In this document: positions 36,756 through 50,600 of the stretch, piece after piece
Position numbering within the stretch: position 1 is the first letter of the stretch
Layout of the letters: each line of letters opens with the position of its first letter
From: Cardiocondyla obscurior
Lineage: Eukaryota; Arthropoda; Insecta; Hymenoptera; Formicidae
Direction: 5' to 3'
Assembly: GCF_019399895.1 (NCBI RefSeq)
Contig: NC_091887.1
Span: forward strand, 124,001 to 188,000
DNA: 64,000 nt
Made by a program: the position numbers and the translations under genes
Notes under the pieces: model-generated
What the model saw: only the letters and a program-made list of their open reading frames with translations
Database searches by the model: none
What the model was told of the DNA's origin: nothing

Positions 36756-38627
36756 TATTCTACGTTTATATTATATAAATAATTTAAATTAAAGTTTTTG
36801 TATTGTAATAATTTTGTATGTATATTTAAAAAATATATGTGGATAATTTATATAATAATTTTGTTTGTAATTCTTTTTATCCTGATATTCCTGATAAAAT
36901 TTAATTATTCAGAATTTCTGTTATCGACAGAAAATAATTAAGGCATCCTAAAGCAGAGTGCCGAGCACATACAAAAGAAAAGACTTAAAACACGGGTATA
37001 TTTATATAGTTTGCAAAAAGAAATCTAATCAAAGTGATCGAATAATGTTAAAAAAAATTATTTATATCTTTTTAAATAACGTATACGTATATGAGATAAA
37101 ACTAAAAAAGTTATAATTAAGATAATTGCAAAATTTAATCGACCGACTAATCCAAACAAATACGCCAAGTTTATTATTTGTTCTAGTTCCGGATGCTAAT
37201 GAATTATTTTTTAACAAGCTATTCGTATCGAGTAATGTTGAGTGATCGACGCGGTGAATCTATTTCGCAGACAACTGATAGATAGTGACGATGACAGAGA
37301 ATAACTTACAAACTAAGAGTATAACTGGCGGTAAATTAAATCACAATTTTATTAATATTAAAGTTACGGGAGTAAGGAGCTAATGCTTTTGCATCTCGGC
37401 AGCGACACTGTAAAATTACGAGATAATCTGTGAACAGGGCGAGAACATAGAATGCGCGGAATTCTACGCTTTTCTCTGGCGTTTACGCCGACTTTATATC
37501 ACAATAGCGGTGGAATCGTTTGCCACAGAGACGGGGCAGGAGCGATTCACGAACGGCAGGTACACAAGCCTCGGAGAGACTGTTCTCATTTCGTCGAATG
37601 CGCTCGCGATTTTCTCAGCCGAAACCTAAACAGATTTTCATAAACGTAACACGAATTATGCAATCTGCATATATCTAAACGAGACTCGCGGTGCTCCGAT
37701 AATTATTGCTACGAACAAAAGATCCCTAACTGCAAAAACGAATATGGGAAGACGAGAAATTCTATAAAAGGTCAAATGAAGCGACTACGACCGAATCTTT
37801 AACGACTCGTAAGACACTCGAGAGGAGTATAATCTGGAAGATTTCGATTTCCGTGGCAATATCTAGCGACGTCTAACGTCGTAATCGCTGCTGTAGGATT
37901 TCACCCTCGAGGATTTTTGCCAAGGACGAGCACCTTTTTTTTTTTCTCATGCCAGGTGCAATCGCGTCAACGAAGTCGCGCATAGTTGCGCGTTGAGCAC
38001 CGCTGCAGGTAAAACACAGGTAATATACCTGAGGCTACGAGAGTCCATCCCCACCTGGGATCCGGTTCTCTCTCCTTGCTCTCCATCTCCTGCTGGCTTT
38101 TCCTTCGAGCTTCGAGGCGACTCGGACTCGGAGAGTGCTCGGACGTGCCGTTACCAGTTAGTCTGTTAGTATCGTTGCTGTTGCGATAGGAACGCGGTGG
38201 TGGTGATGTGCATCGCGACGTAACGCGCATCCTGAAGGACGACGAAGATATCGCGCAGACCACCCGCCCCCCCCACCCCTCACCTCCAATTCCTTTTTTT
38301 TTCGCATACCCCGGTGGTCCCGCGGGATTCGAGAGCGAGAGAAAGAGAAAGAGAAAGAGAGAGAGAGAGAGAGAGAGTCGCGCGTTCTCCAAAAACCACC
38401 GACGCGTGGTCCAGCCCTTTTTCGCGACACAGCCTCTTTTTCGTGCGCGCTGATGCCCATATGCACGTTTGGTAGCAGTAACCATCACGTAATCGCGGTG
38501 AGTGCCAGGTGAAGCTAACGGAAAGGAAAGAGAGAAGGAGATACCGAGGACATTCAACGACCAAGCGAAGAGAAAGAAGGAAGGGAGAGGGAAGAAAGAT
38601 AAAGGAAGAGAGAGATAAAATACCAAG
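36756..38627. other. NUDCD3 to claudin-like gene intergenic region
   Basis: About 1.9 kb. The left half is AT-rich without content. The right part (about 38000-38627) is GC- and purine-rich, with GA repeats near 38334-38377 and 38520-38620, and should contain the promoter and leader of the claudin-like gene. The long minus-strand frame at 37967-38716 is an artefact of the purine/pyrimidine tracts. Confidence 0.5.
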
Positions 38628-41600
38628 ATGCCGTGCTCCGCGGTGACGCTGTCCCTCGCTACCATAACCGGTATAATCGCCACTGCCCTCCTGGCGATCG
38701 CCTTCTCCACGGACAACTGGCTCTACACCGAGGTCAAGCGCGCTCAGATCCAGGTTCGTATCCCGATCTTCTATACCGAGAGGAGCGACCGAGATGACGC
38801 GTGCTTGCACGGTACTACGTGACGAGAGAGAGATACGAAAGTTCGGAAAGAGTGGGAGCGCGTCGTCGCGCCCGCACTTTGTCATTTTTATTTAGAAAAG
38901 GCTGTCCAAGGAAAAATCAAACCTTCAAAGCTGTACTTAATTAATTACGTAAATATTAAATACATCGATTAGACGCAACATTAATTAATATGTTAATCAA
39001 GTTAACGACGACATATGCTGGGATATGCAACCAAAAATTTTGCCCGATAGAAACGGAGTACAGGGTGCAAACTACGATTGCTATTAATAGCACCCAATGT
39101 GTCAATTTTAACGTATGCTCGCAAAAGTGACCTTAAATATACATATACGTATAATAGAAATATTCGAATAAAAAAATAAAAAAATAATAAAAATGCGCGC
39201 TCCTGCCTGCAATATGTTTGGACAAAAATCTAGACAAATTAATTCGACATTTCATTAAATTTCGAGCACAATGGCTTCAGTAAGACATATTAAAAAATTA
39301 CAAATGCGTCACTTAAAATGTTCCGTCATTGATATTTTTACTTTGAAAGCACCTTTCGTTCCTTCGTTTTTTGGAACGACTTTTCTCGCGGTCTTGTAAT
39401 ATATTTCCGCATTCCAAATCGGAGACGCGTCGTTGCATACGGGCAACGCAACTGTAACCGATTTCTCTGTAGCCAGCGTTCGACAAACGACTCTACGTAT
39501 TCGTTTTTTATCATCATATTTTTGCCGCTTTATCAGCATTTAAAATGGATGTACGAGCTCGAGAGAAAGGTTTTTCTAATTCCGGGACTGATTCACAAAA
39601 AGAGGTGCAAATACGATACGAAAACACTTTGTCGAATTCTCACGTCGGAAGAAGGATCTTGACGACAAGTAAATTAAAAGGCCCGTTTCCTTCGTGAAAT
39701 ATTTTACGTGGGTTTCGAGGAATATTTTATGAAAACGCGCATCACAATGGAAATTGTTCAGTCGTCCTGCAAGAAACGTCGCGCGACAATCTAAAGTATC
39801 GGGAGAGAAAAAAAAAAAATTAAAGTGCGCGGATTGTGAAAGCGTGAGATCTGACGATGGACGTCGCGAAATGTCGGCGGTATCGTTGAAGCTAATTCAG
39901 TTTGGTGCTCGTCTCGCCATTCTCGGTCTACTCTCTCTCTCATTCCTCATAGAAATTCCGACGAAATTGCTGGTACGCCGAACAGCAGCTTTAAACCGAG
40001 CGATCGCTTATGAAAATGGACATCTTCCCGACCGAAGTTGGATCGCATCCGGATCTCGTTACCGGCAGCCGAAGCTGTCATCAGCCGGCCGTGCTCGCGA
40101 ATCTAATTTCTTATAACTAACTCCCTCCGTTATTCATAAGGATGCAAGTAACGCCGCGAAGAAACTCGATTACGGCGGCTCTCCCTCCCTATTTTCGTAG
40201 ATAACGACAATTTCAGCTCGCGCAGCGACACGTAATTCTATTGCATTAATGAACACAATTTCCGATGTCGTTATAATCCCATTTCCGAGCATACGCAGGT
40301 ATCCACTAATATACAATGTGAGTCCGCCGCGATTCATTATAGTAATTCCCGTACTTACGTATTATCGCTATTATTATATCATTTTTTCTAAATAATCCAT
40401 TTAAAACTATAAACTATATTTAGAATAAATGTATTAAAGGTACTCGCAATCAATCTAATTACTTTTATCACTCGAAAACATTTTCTCGAATTAACTCGTC
40501 ATTTTGTATTAAGTAGTGAATTAATTCATATGGCTTTGTTCGCTTTTAGAAGTAAGCACGCTTCTAAAGATTAGAAAGGTAAGAAATCGTTTCAGGGAAA
40601 TTTTCACGCTTGTCTAAAGACGAATAGATCAAGTATGTCTTATGAAAACATGCTGGGATAATTTGCTTTTTCGACACGTTAATAGTTTATAGAAAGTAAA
40701 GCTTAAAAAATTATTTTGCGCGACGGATTTCTAGTTAAAAATTAAAATACGATTGTCGCGGGCGAATAATTTAAGACGGGGGTGGATAAGAGGTAACTAC
40801 TAATCGACGCCAAGTTATATTGCAGGTGGTGGCGAGATTGCGCACGTAATCTACGTTAAAAGCTCCGAGAAAAATTTTTCCGCGAGGAGGCAAAGAAGTA
40901 GGAAGTAGAACTTCCCGCGAACTTCCGCCGTCCTTCTCGTGGGTGAACGTACGGGTCGAAGGTCAAGTTTACCCTCTAGGGTCGTTGAAAGTCGGACGTT
41001 GTTCTCACGAGCTCCTCTTCGTAGAATCGAAAAGATGTCAGCGGCATTTAAACACGCCGAGCATCAGTGAGAAATACTAGTTTAAAGCCTTCATTTAATT
41101 TTTTTTTTTTTAACAAAAAAACTTGAATCAATTCCAACAGATCTTTTACAATATCAAAGTCAATCTGAGATCTACGTTATTTAAATGGGGAAATCGACCT
41201 ATTGTCTTTTTTAAATTAAATAGAAATATAAAACCAACAAACGACTTCAAAAGCACTTTAAAGCATTTAATCGATACAATTGATCGTAAATCGACGAAGC
41301 ACTTTAAAGCATCTAATTGACGCAATTGATCATAAATCGACTATTAAAGTCATTGAAATAAATGTAATTGTGTTTACGTTCAAACCAAAGTGTCTAAGTT
41401 TCCTCATTTGCACCTTCGAGCGATCTTTCGACGATGTTCTTTAAAGAGAAAGAGGGTTTTTTAATTTTCTTCTCAAATAATTCCGGTTTAGACCCTTTCG
41501 GGAATAAATTCTTTTTTTTTCGGCGACGTAAATTTTAATTCCGACTCGAGAGACTTTTTAATAGGATATCTCGTATGATTAATCAATCCGTTGGCGGTGA

Positions 41601-44600
41601 GAATTGCGTCACGACTCGACGGAAAACGCAAGTGCTCGACGCAAGCGAAATATCCCGACGTTGACGTAATTTCTAACGCGACGTAAAAATCATATTTCCT
41701 GCGTGCGTAAGAATGGGAATTATTAAATGACAGGGACGTGCGGATGCCTTACGCGTCATTCAGCATGTAGGTGGCGAGTATCCGTTGAACGTGCCTATGA
41801 TAAAAAAAAAGAAAAAAAAAAGAAAAAAAAAAAACCTATTATCGTATTTGACCCTAGTCCTGACGTTCGTTATTACTTCGAGAGGAGGACTCGTCGCCGA
41901 TTAAATCCGATTATCTCGTCGTTAGCGGAATCTCATTTCGCGAATATCCCGTTCCTCCTTTGCGCTTTTCTCTTTCTCTCATCGTCCCGTGCCTTTGGAA
42001 CACGATCGACATTCCGAGCCGCGCCCATTCTCAGCGCGTTGACTCGACGAGTTTTGCTCGGCGCGGTGCACCGATCGCGCGGCCAACGCGGTATGTCTTT
42101 TTGCGCGATTATCGACAAACGAGCTTCCATCCGATCGCGCGATTTTCGCTCAAGCTCTTTCTAAGTGAACAAATTCACGTAGATGAACGATTTCGCGCGC
42201 GACAGGACCTGTCCACGTTTCAATCCTCGTCGTCGATTCTATTTTCACGAGGTGATTAAATTTCAGATTAATCCTGATAAAATTTTCACGCGAAACGATA
42301 ATTTTGAGATCGTTTGGTCATACATAAATCTACTTCCCTACGTGGATGCGTGCACGGCGCGCGGCGTGACGCTCTGTTATTTTCTTTTGCGCGTCGGACA
42401 GCCGCGTGATTCCCGGAGCCAGGCAGAAACCGGCCTCCTCGCTCGGGTGACGAGGAGGTGTCGGCGGAGCCGTCCTCGGCGTACAGTTATGTCGAGTAGG
42501 CGCGAGCGGACGCGTGCTTCTCCGATACATCCTCAGGATGCATGCACGCGAAATGATAATTCCGCGTCTACCTTTCCGCGAGACGGCCAGGACGCGACCT
42601 CGCCGAGTCCGAGTGCACGACTGCACGCGAGGCAGCCGTCGATTAACGGGAAGATCTCGCGCGCGGCAAGTATAATCCCCGGCATCAACGAAACTCGACG
42701 ACAACCGACGTTAAAGACTGCGATTTTCCGAAGAACGATTCTCGACGAGGCCGGATAACGACCGCCTTAACGGCTTCCTGTCCGCGACCCCGGAAAATAA
42801 ATTATCCTATATTATTCTTATCTTACGCACTCGGAAAATATTGCGAGGAAAGTGAAATTGGCTTTGGCGACCTCGGCGCTTCTTCGTAATATTTAAAAGT
42901 AGAAACCAAAGAGGCATTTCGAAGGCAGGCCGCTAATCGATAGAACCAGTATTCAAGAATTTTAATTGATTTAATTGAATTCTTTCTTCCGCTCCCCCTC
43001 CGATCGCAAGCTGCGTGATATGCATATAAAAAAACCGGCTTTGCACGAATTGGATGCGTATCGAATTGCCGCGTTTGGGCCACCGGGCAAACTCGACGAG
43101 TCCGAACGACGTATGCTTTTTAAATCTCGCGTGCGCGAGATATTGCGTTTTCCTCGGTTTTTATACGAATTCAGTGCTGCCTAGAATTGCTACGCGGTAA
43201 TTTTCACTTGGCCGCTTCCGCTTTAATAATGAATTACTCGCGTGTTTACGCGGCGGGGGTGTATTAGTCTACCGACCAGAATACTCTGGTTGCGTTGCAC
43301 GGGCTGATTGCATCGTTCGCGTATCCCCGTTTGTTTCGTCGGCGTTCGCTTAGTACTCGCGAGCGCACGGTAGCGCGTTACGTGGCGTTATATCTACGTA
43401 TACATATAAATGTATATTCATCAAGTGTAGTCGCTGTACTTTCATTTGAGAGCCGCGGTGACGTGGCCCGGCGAACTGGGCCTGCAAGAGCGAAGGAATG
43501 CGCGCACCTGAATTCGCCTTGTTAGAGACAAACGGTGAAACAGTTTTCACGAATAATATCGAAGAACGCGAGGAAACTCGCTCTTGCGAAAAAAAAAAAA
43601 ACTCGACGTTATAAACTAAAAACAGATCTCCGCGAATGCGGCTGTATTGAGTGAAAAAAAAAAGTTTAAAATTATGAAAATTAATGAGATACACGAAATC
43701 GCGTTACGTTAGCTGTTTCGTAAACGACATGATTTCTTAACGAAGAAGCGAGACGCGACCGTATCGATAAGCTAGGGGGCCAATTGTTGAAATTTCTTGG
43801 TTACTTTACTCATCGGTATACTGCTTTTCTTTCTTTTTTTTTTTTTTTTTTTTTTTTTCATAATTAAAGACATATGATGATATATTACTCGTCAGGAAGT
43901 GTTGGAACATATTCAGTTTTAAGAAAAATATTACGGATCGTGAACATGAAGAGCTCGTCGAGATTAAAGAACAACGTTGCAATTAATTTTTTTTTTTCTT
44001 TTTTTTTTTAAGACGAGTGACGTAACGCAGCTACGTTTCACGCGTATACGTCCTGTCGAAACTCGTCAATGAGAAGATGTCTATCTTCGGGCCTTAACAA
44101 CGTGTCTTTTGTCGCAAACGCTACGCATATATTCCATTACTTTTTCCTTTTCGATACAATGTTTCGCGAGGTAATTATTTTAATCGCTTTATTACGCCAT
44201 GTAAATTTTCTCTCGACATCTCGAGAAAAGCGTTTGGCTTTTATCGCAATCAGATAACGACGTGTTACGCGAATTTATGTAAGATAATAGATGTAGAGAG
44301 CAGAAATGTTTCGGTCAATATATGTATAATAGCGGTCGATCGCATTCAGCAGAGACAGGTTGTGTAAAAATTATATTAGACGGTATTCGTGCCGTGCAAG
44401 TACGCGAAATCGCATTTGCCAACGAACAATCAAATCGCATCGTTTCCGTGACGGATTAATGCGAGAAGATTCTTCGATGCATCCGAAAATGAGGATAAAT
44501 TATATACCGATTGTTATTCAAATCGAAGCGATGCCTGCGCAATCCCGCGACCGTTCGCGATCGGCCTCTTCAAAGTAATCAGCGGCGAATTATTGAGATT

Positions 44601-47600
44601 CAGTGAAAAATTGTGTAATCGTGAATCTCGGAGTCGGAAAAGCGACACGATCGGCCAGCGAGCTGACCAGTCAACGACGAATGAAAAATTCAAATGAAAG
44701 TTGCCGTGCGCGGTCTGTCAACTAAAAATCTCGCTGCTCGCGAACGAGCGGTAAGGTGAACGGGTCTCCCCCTTTTTGAACGCGAATCCGCAACCGAACA
44801 GAAACTCTCCGACAATTTACGCCAACGTCGACAAACAATTTGCGCCGATCTGGTCCTGGAAACGAGGACGAGAACAGGGCAGGACAGGACAGGTTTAGTG
44901 AAAGCTATCCTCTGTCCATTTCCGCGAGCGTGTGCAAATGTTTTGCATAATCGTTTCTAACTGTTGCAATAATTAGCATGGTTCCCCCCAGTGAACAAAA
45001 TGACACGCGAATAAGACCAGCTGTAACGCTACGTTAAAATATCACTGCACTTGAAAGTACGTTTAAGAGATTCGCGCTGACGCTTGCGAGATCAGCGGAG
45101 ATTTTGCGAAATAAATAAATAAATCCTCGATAAAATGTTTCTCGAGGAATGCACATATAATGCTCTTTATTCGATAATATAATTATCTCCGTTGAGTCCT
45201 ACGGCAAATTTTCCTTTCCATGTCAAAGAAATCAACCGGGCTCGACGATATTTCCCGCGCTTGAGGCGAGTAATGGCGAAATAACAACGTGAAAGCAGAA
45301 TGGCGTGGCCTAGACGAGTCCGGGATTTATTCGAGTCCTCCTTTCTTCCTTTTCTCGCAAACTACGAGCGACGATAATTCCGCGTAAACGATATGTACCG
45401 CCACGAAAGGATTCACGTGCTGCATTTTTAGAAAACATCTGCTACTCGCAGAAACTTTCGTACGAGAAACACGTTCTCTTTAAGCAACTATATTTTATTA
45501 AAAAAAAAAAAAAAAAAGATTTTACTTTTTTCGATTTTTAACATTCGACAATAGAGCGATAGAATTGCGTTACTTTTATTTATATTACGTGCAAAGTTAC
45601 TTGATCCGCGTGGAGGAATCTAATGAAACTGTCCTGGCGAATGTTCACCTTGTGCGTTCTTTTGAGAGAATGCTACTTGGAACTTGGAACGTATGGGTGT
45701 TGACCAAGGTTGAATTAAACCTTGCATCAGCATAGCGTACGTCACGCTCGTACGATTATCGGTTGGTAATCGAGGAAGAACGTAGGCCGTGGAATTTTAG
45801 AGACCCCATCGGTCGTCACAATGTTGATACGCAACGAACATGTTTCTACCTTCTGTACAAAGACACGCGCCCGTCGCGTAATCGCTTCGCCAAGCGATTA
45901 ATAAAGCTTGTTTGAATCGACATCTTTCTTCGCGATCATTGTGAAATAAAGCGTGCGTTAATTATTTTAATTAAAAGACGAATAAACCGTTTTGTCACAT
46001 CATAAATCGTGCCAATAAATATATCGCCTCTAACGTTTGATAATTTAATTAATTTTTCTGGCAAAAAAAATTTATTAAATTTAATAATTCAGAAAGATAT
46101 ATACTTAATTTAAGATTTAAGGAAATAAAAACGGTTGATGCGAAACTAAACCGATCGACTCTCTCGTCTCGAGATGGGTTAAACTAGTCGCTCAGAGACC
46201 GCACATGATATTCTTGGAAACAAGTGGAGTGTTTAAAGAAACACTTTTGCAGAACAATTTTATCAGCGCGCGGCGGACAACGGATCGAGCGAAATACCTC
46301 GTGGGAAGCGACTCGTACGTGCAAAGGAAAACGAGCACGCGTGTTTTCGTCGTCGACACGCGTCGCGATTCATGCGTTAAGATTTCCCGCGTGCTATAGG
46401 ACAGCGCAATATATCATTACACTTTCTACCAGACATTAAAATCGGGAAATCGAAGACGGACTTTCTAGAAAATAGATCCGATACCTACTCGTCGTGGACG
46501 AGTTCCGAATCCGCGAGATTGTCAGCGGCGAGCGACGCCTACCGTGCGATCTGATTATCTGATATTACGTTAAATTTCCTAAACCTAGAGGATGCGCGCG
46601 AGGTCTGGGAAATTCAATAGGCATCCTCGAGCAATGCAAGTACGGAACTTGCCGCGAGACACGCACGAGTAAACGCTCTCTAGGACTCTCATGGGCTAAC
46701 CATGCACATCGGCGGACTCTTCGCAGAATATCGATGCCTTAATGCGACGTGAAATAAAACGAACGTCGTTTTCTCTACTCGTAATTTCATCCATTAGCTA
46801 TTCTTTAACGCAACTGCGAAACTCGCGCGAAGCGTCACTCTAACAGCTTGTACAAATTTCTGTATTGACTAATCGATTTAATATACACGTATTATAAGTT
46901 GAAATATTTGTATAAAATTTTAACCCACCCAAATTTTTGTAACAACTAGAAGAAACCATGCACACGCTTCGCGTGCGACGTTATGATTGAGTTTTATCTA
47001 TTTATGGACGACGACATGTTATCGGTTCAAGAGACCCGATTACAAATTAAGAAAAAAAAAAAATCATGCGACTTACCGATGTCTGCATTCAGCGAAGTTG
47101 AAGTTCTGCCGGTGACTGTAACATAAAATGAAAAATATTAATGTAGACATGACGATATTATCAGTTAATAAATTTAATTAAAAAAATTAAATTAAAAAAT
47201 TATATTGCAGACGTTTAAATCTAATAAGATAAAATAATAAAAAAAATTTAATCAAAAATCTAAACCATTACTCTTAAGAGATAGTTTCGCAACCTAATAA
47301 ACTTGACAATAAAATCCTGAGAAGACGCAGTCCCTCGCAATCTCTTTCATTAAAAACGCGAGAAGGAGAGACTCTGACAGATGTTCCGTAGTAGGAACGG
47401 CGGTATTCTTACTTTCTAACCATAATAACATTTTCGCGAAAGGAAGAGCGTGTATACTTGATCTGCATTCGAAAACGCACGTCCGGTAGCTCTCTCCGTT
47501 AAGGCAAATTATTCACCGCGCGACTTTGTTCTTGCCCTTTCACTTCATCATCGTTAATAAAGCGCGGTGCGACTTTCTTTGAATATTTAGCACTCGGCAT

Positions 47601-50600
47601 TTAATTATCAATGACGTTTTTCTTTCTGTTGCAGCAATATGCGAGCAAGCATCCCGAGCAGAGCCATTTAGTGGAGCAGATGAACTCCAAGTACTATTAT
47701 TACACGAGAACTCAGGGTCTATTTAGGATATGCTATCCCAAAGAGAGGCCACCAACAGGTAAGATTTTTAGGCGTTTAATAAACATTAACGATAAACCAT
47801 TTGCACGCTTTAATTAAAAGAATTTTATATTCGCGATCGAAATTCGATAATTTTAACGTTTAAAATTCTCCCAAAGCTCATTGATCAACGAGACACCCTT
47901 TACGCGGCCTTTAAGAAACTTTCTACGTTACGATCTCGTAATGTCGTAGGTTATCCGATCCCACGTAATAGGTTAACAGTTTACAATCAGCCGCTCAGAC
48001 GCGCACAATCTTTGGAGAAAGGTGTATTTTCACCCGAGAGCTTCTACGGCGATGTATCGCGGCGCTTTCTCATCCCGGGATTCATCACCGTGCAATAGCT
48101 GAGCGTTATCTTCTCATATGAGAAGTATCAACGTAGCATATCGTACAAATACTACACTTTCTTTCTTATATATTGAGGAGCAAATACCATAAAAAAAAAA
48201 AAAATTTTTTAAGCGTTTGCTTTGTAGTTTAAACGCTTAAATATCTTTATATTTGCTAATTATTAACGACGTTGCGGCAAAAATGTGTCAACGAACCTGG
48301 GATCTTTGCGAATGTTATTTTAAACGAAATATTTCGAACGTAATGTCAGAAATACGGAGTTTTGTCTTCAATCGACCTGCGCCAAGTTTTTGCATCGGTA
48401 TCGATCGCGAGAATCTCCGTCTTAAATTACTCGATGCACGATAAGACTTGCTGGAGCTCAAAGACTTGTGGTTATTTTTTTTCTTTTTTTTTTTTTTTGA
48501 TACGCACATCGTAAGTGGACCGTTGCGACCGCGGTCGTTGCGAAATAGACGACGTGCCGATCGATCGGTCGATCGCGTTAACGTCTTGGAAACACAATCC
48601 GCGTTCGAGCATACAGATGGCTGCGAGTAAAGAGGCCAAAGTTTCATCGAAAGCTGACTACGTATAAATATAAATTAATTTTTCGTATATATAGTAATTA
48701 AAAATCTCCTTTTTTGGAGATTATTTCTTAAGATTTGTATGCTTAGGGCTGCAGACACGAGTTTAAACGTTCTGGAATTGTAAGATACGAAAGAGAATAT
48801 ATGATAGAATGTCGCTATTATTATATTAATACATATATAGAGATTAATTCAGGGTTTGAAAATGCGGCATTTAAACCCGGAATAAAGGCACGCGTGTTAC
48901 GCATGAGGATGTGATCAAACCTCGACTCTTCGGGTGTAATTTCGCATCGTATGTAATGCTCTATGGCTCGGAACGCCTTTCCAATTAGAAACTTTCTACG
49001 TAATGACGTATGATGTATGTCATATAATGTTTCACGAGGTGTCGCGTATTTTTAGAGAATCAAGTGGAAATGCCCGACAATGCGTTTACGTCTCCGCAGT
49101 CAATCTAACCAATTAAGATTAAAATACGTAACAGCAGTGATATGTAAATGCAGTAATACGTAATCAAATGATGATACGCGATTTGAAATTGCAGACTCGA
49201 GGTAATTAAATCCGTAATCAACGCAATTAACCTGATTATCGTAATAATCTTATAATGGCCACGACGTTCATCGCAGGAAGTTTGTGCCGATTAAGTAAAT
49301 TCCGATACAAATCTAGGTCAGGAGGTATAAATTAATTAAAATTGATTTGTTCAAGGATCACTTCCTCCGACGTTCGTTAAATTTAATCAGAAATCGATTC
49401 GCCACATTCTTTGCTATTTGAATTTTATTTTTAAATATAAAAGTACAATTAAAATCAACTAACGTTGAATAATTTCCATCTTAAAAAAGTCGTGTTGGAT
49501 CGAATCGACTTTTGCGTGCTTAAAAAATGACGCAATGTCCATTTCACGATGTAATAATCAAAGATTACTATGCAAACGTCAGCGTCATGAACGTGCGTGG
49601 CGTACGATCGAATTGTGTCGCATCGGTTCTCAATACGGCGATTAAGTGATTAAAAAAGAAGGGAAAGATACAACGTGCGAGTATACTAGCAGGTTTGTAC
49701 GCGCTACAGGTGATTCTAGTTCTCCCGGAAGTTTCAGGTTGCGCATTCTTCGAACGGGAAGGGAAAACGCTACGAAGTGAAAACGGCTAGCCGTGTGGAT
49801 GCGGGCCTACGTCCTCATATAAAATCTATTGTTATTTGTACAATAGCGGACTGTCGTAGGGAGAACGAGAGGGAGTAGCGGTTAGTGGGTAGTTGGTAAA
49901 ATTCTGAGATAAAGCGAGGAAAGTATGCCGACGTCACGTGTTGCTTCGACGAGATTTCTCGAGATGCAATCGATTAAAAAATGAATGAAGCAATTATTAA
50001 AACTAGGTCTTTCGACGCGCTTGAATAAGATTTACGTACACACGAATTAAAGGTCGCGTTCATAGACAGATTATGATAAAGGTAATTTAATATGCGAGCG
50101 ATATAATGAACCTGATATCATTAACGAGCAATTATAGAAATTAAAAAAAAAAAAAAAAAAAAAAAAGAAATTTTAGTCGACCCTGGGATCAACGATCGAG
50201 TTTGGGTGATCTGATTCGAATAAAATCAGGACAGGTGGACGCTGAAAGTAACGGAGACAATATTTTCTCGCCGGATTTCCTCGCCAAGAAAAATACGCTC
50301 GTGCCACCCCGGAACGTGTACCTGTTCGGCAGGTACCGTGAGACAGAGACCAGAAGAAACGGTAAGGAAAGGCGAGCATATCGAGGGCGGATCGGTGAGA
50401 ATCGATTCTATCGGGCAATTCGCGGTTGTTTGCTCGAATAGCGAAGAAATCACCGGGCGAGAGTTCGTTCTCGTCGCTCGACTGGAAAACAATCGAAATG
50501 AACGATGTCCCGCCCGTGTAACGTGGTACCGTTCGCCGAGGACGACCTTATGGGTTTCGTCGTACCGTTTTCTTCCGGTCATCCGCTTCCGGTGGCATCG

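Larger units (their letters stand above)
38754..47634 (+). other. First intron of claudin-like gene, 8.9 kb
   Basis: No firm gene is seen inside. It holds a two-copy 46-bp tandem duplication (41251-41342), several A/T homopolymers (41807-41835, 43829-43858 and 45499-45517), GC-rich patches near 42.0-42.8 kb, and a minus-strand exon-like cassette at 47077-47115. Frames such as 39754-40116 and 42183-42758 have no recognisable domains. Confidence 0.55.

Noticed and set aside
37967..38885. 249- and 201-residue minus-strand frames upstream of the claudin-like gene
   Set aside because: Ser/Leu runs from GA/TC tracts, antisense to the first coding exon and its leader.
42183..42758. 191-residue plus-strand frame
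   Set aside because: GC-patch frame rich in Arg/Ser/Thr, with antisense frames equally open; no recognisable domain.
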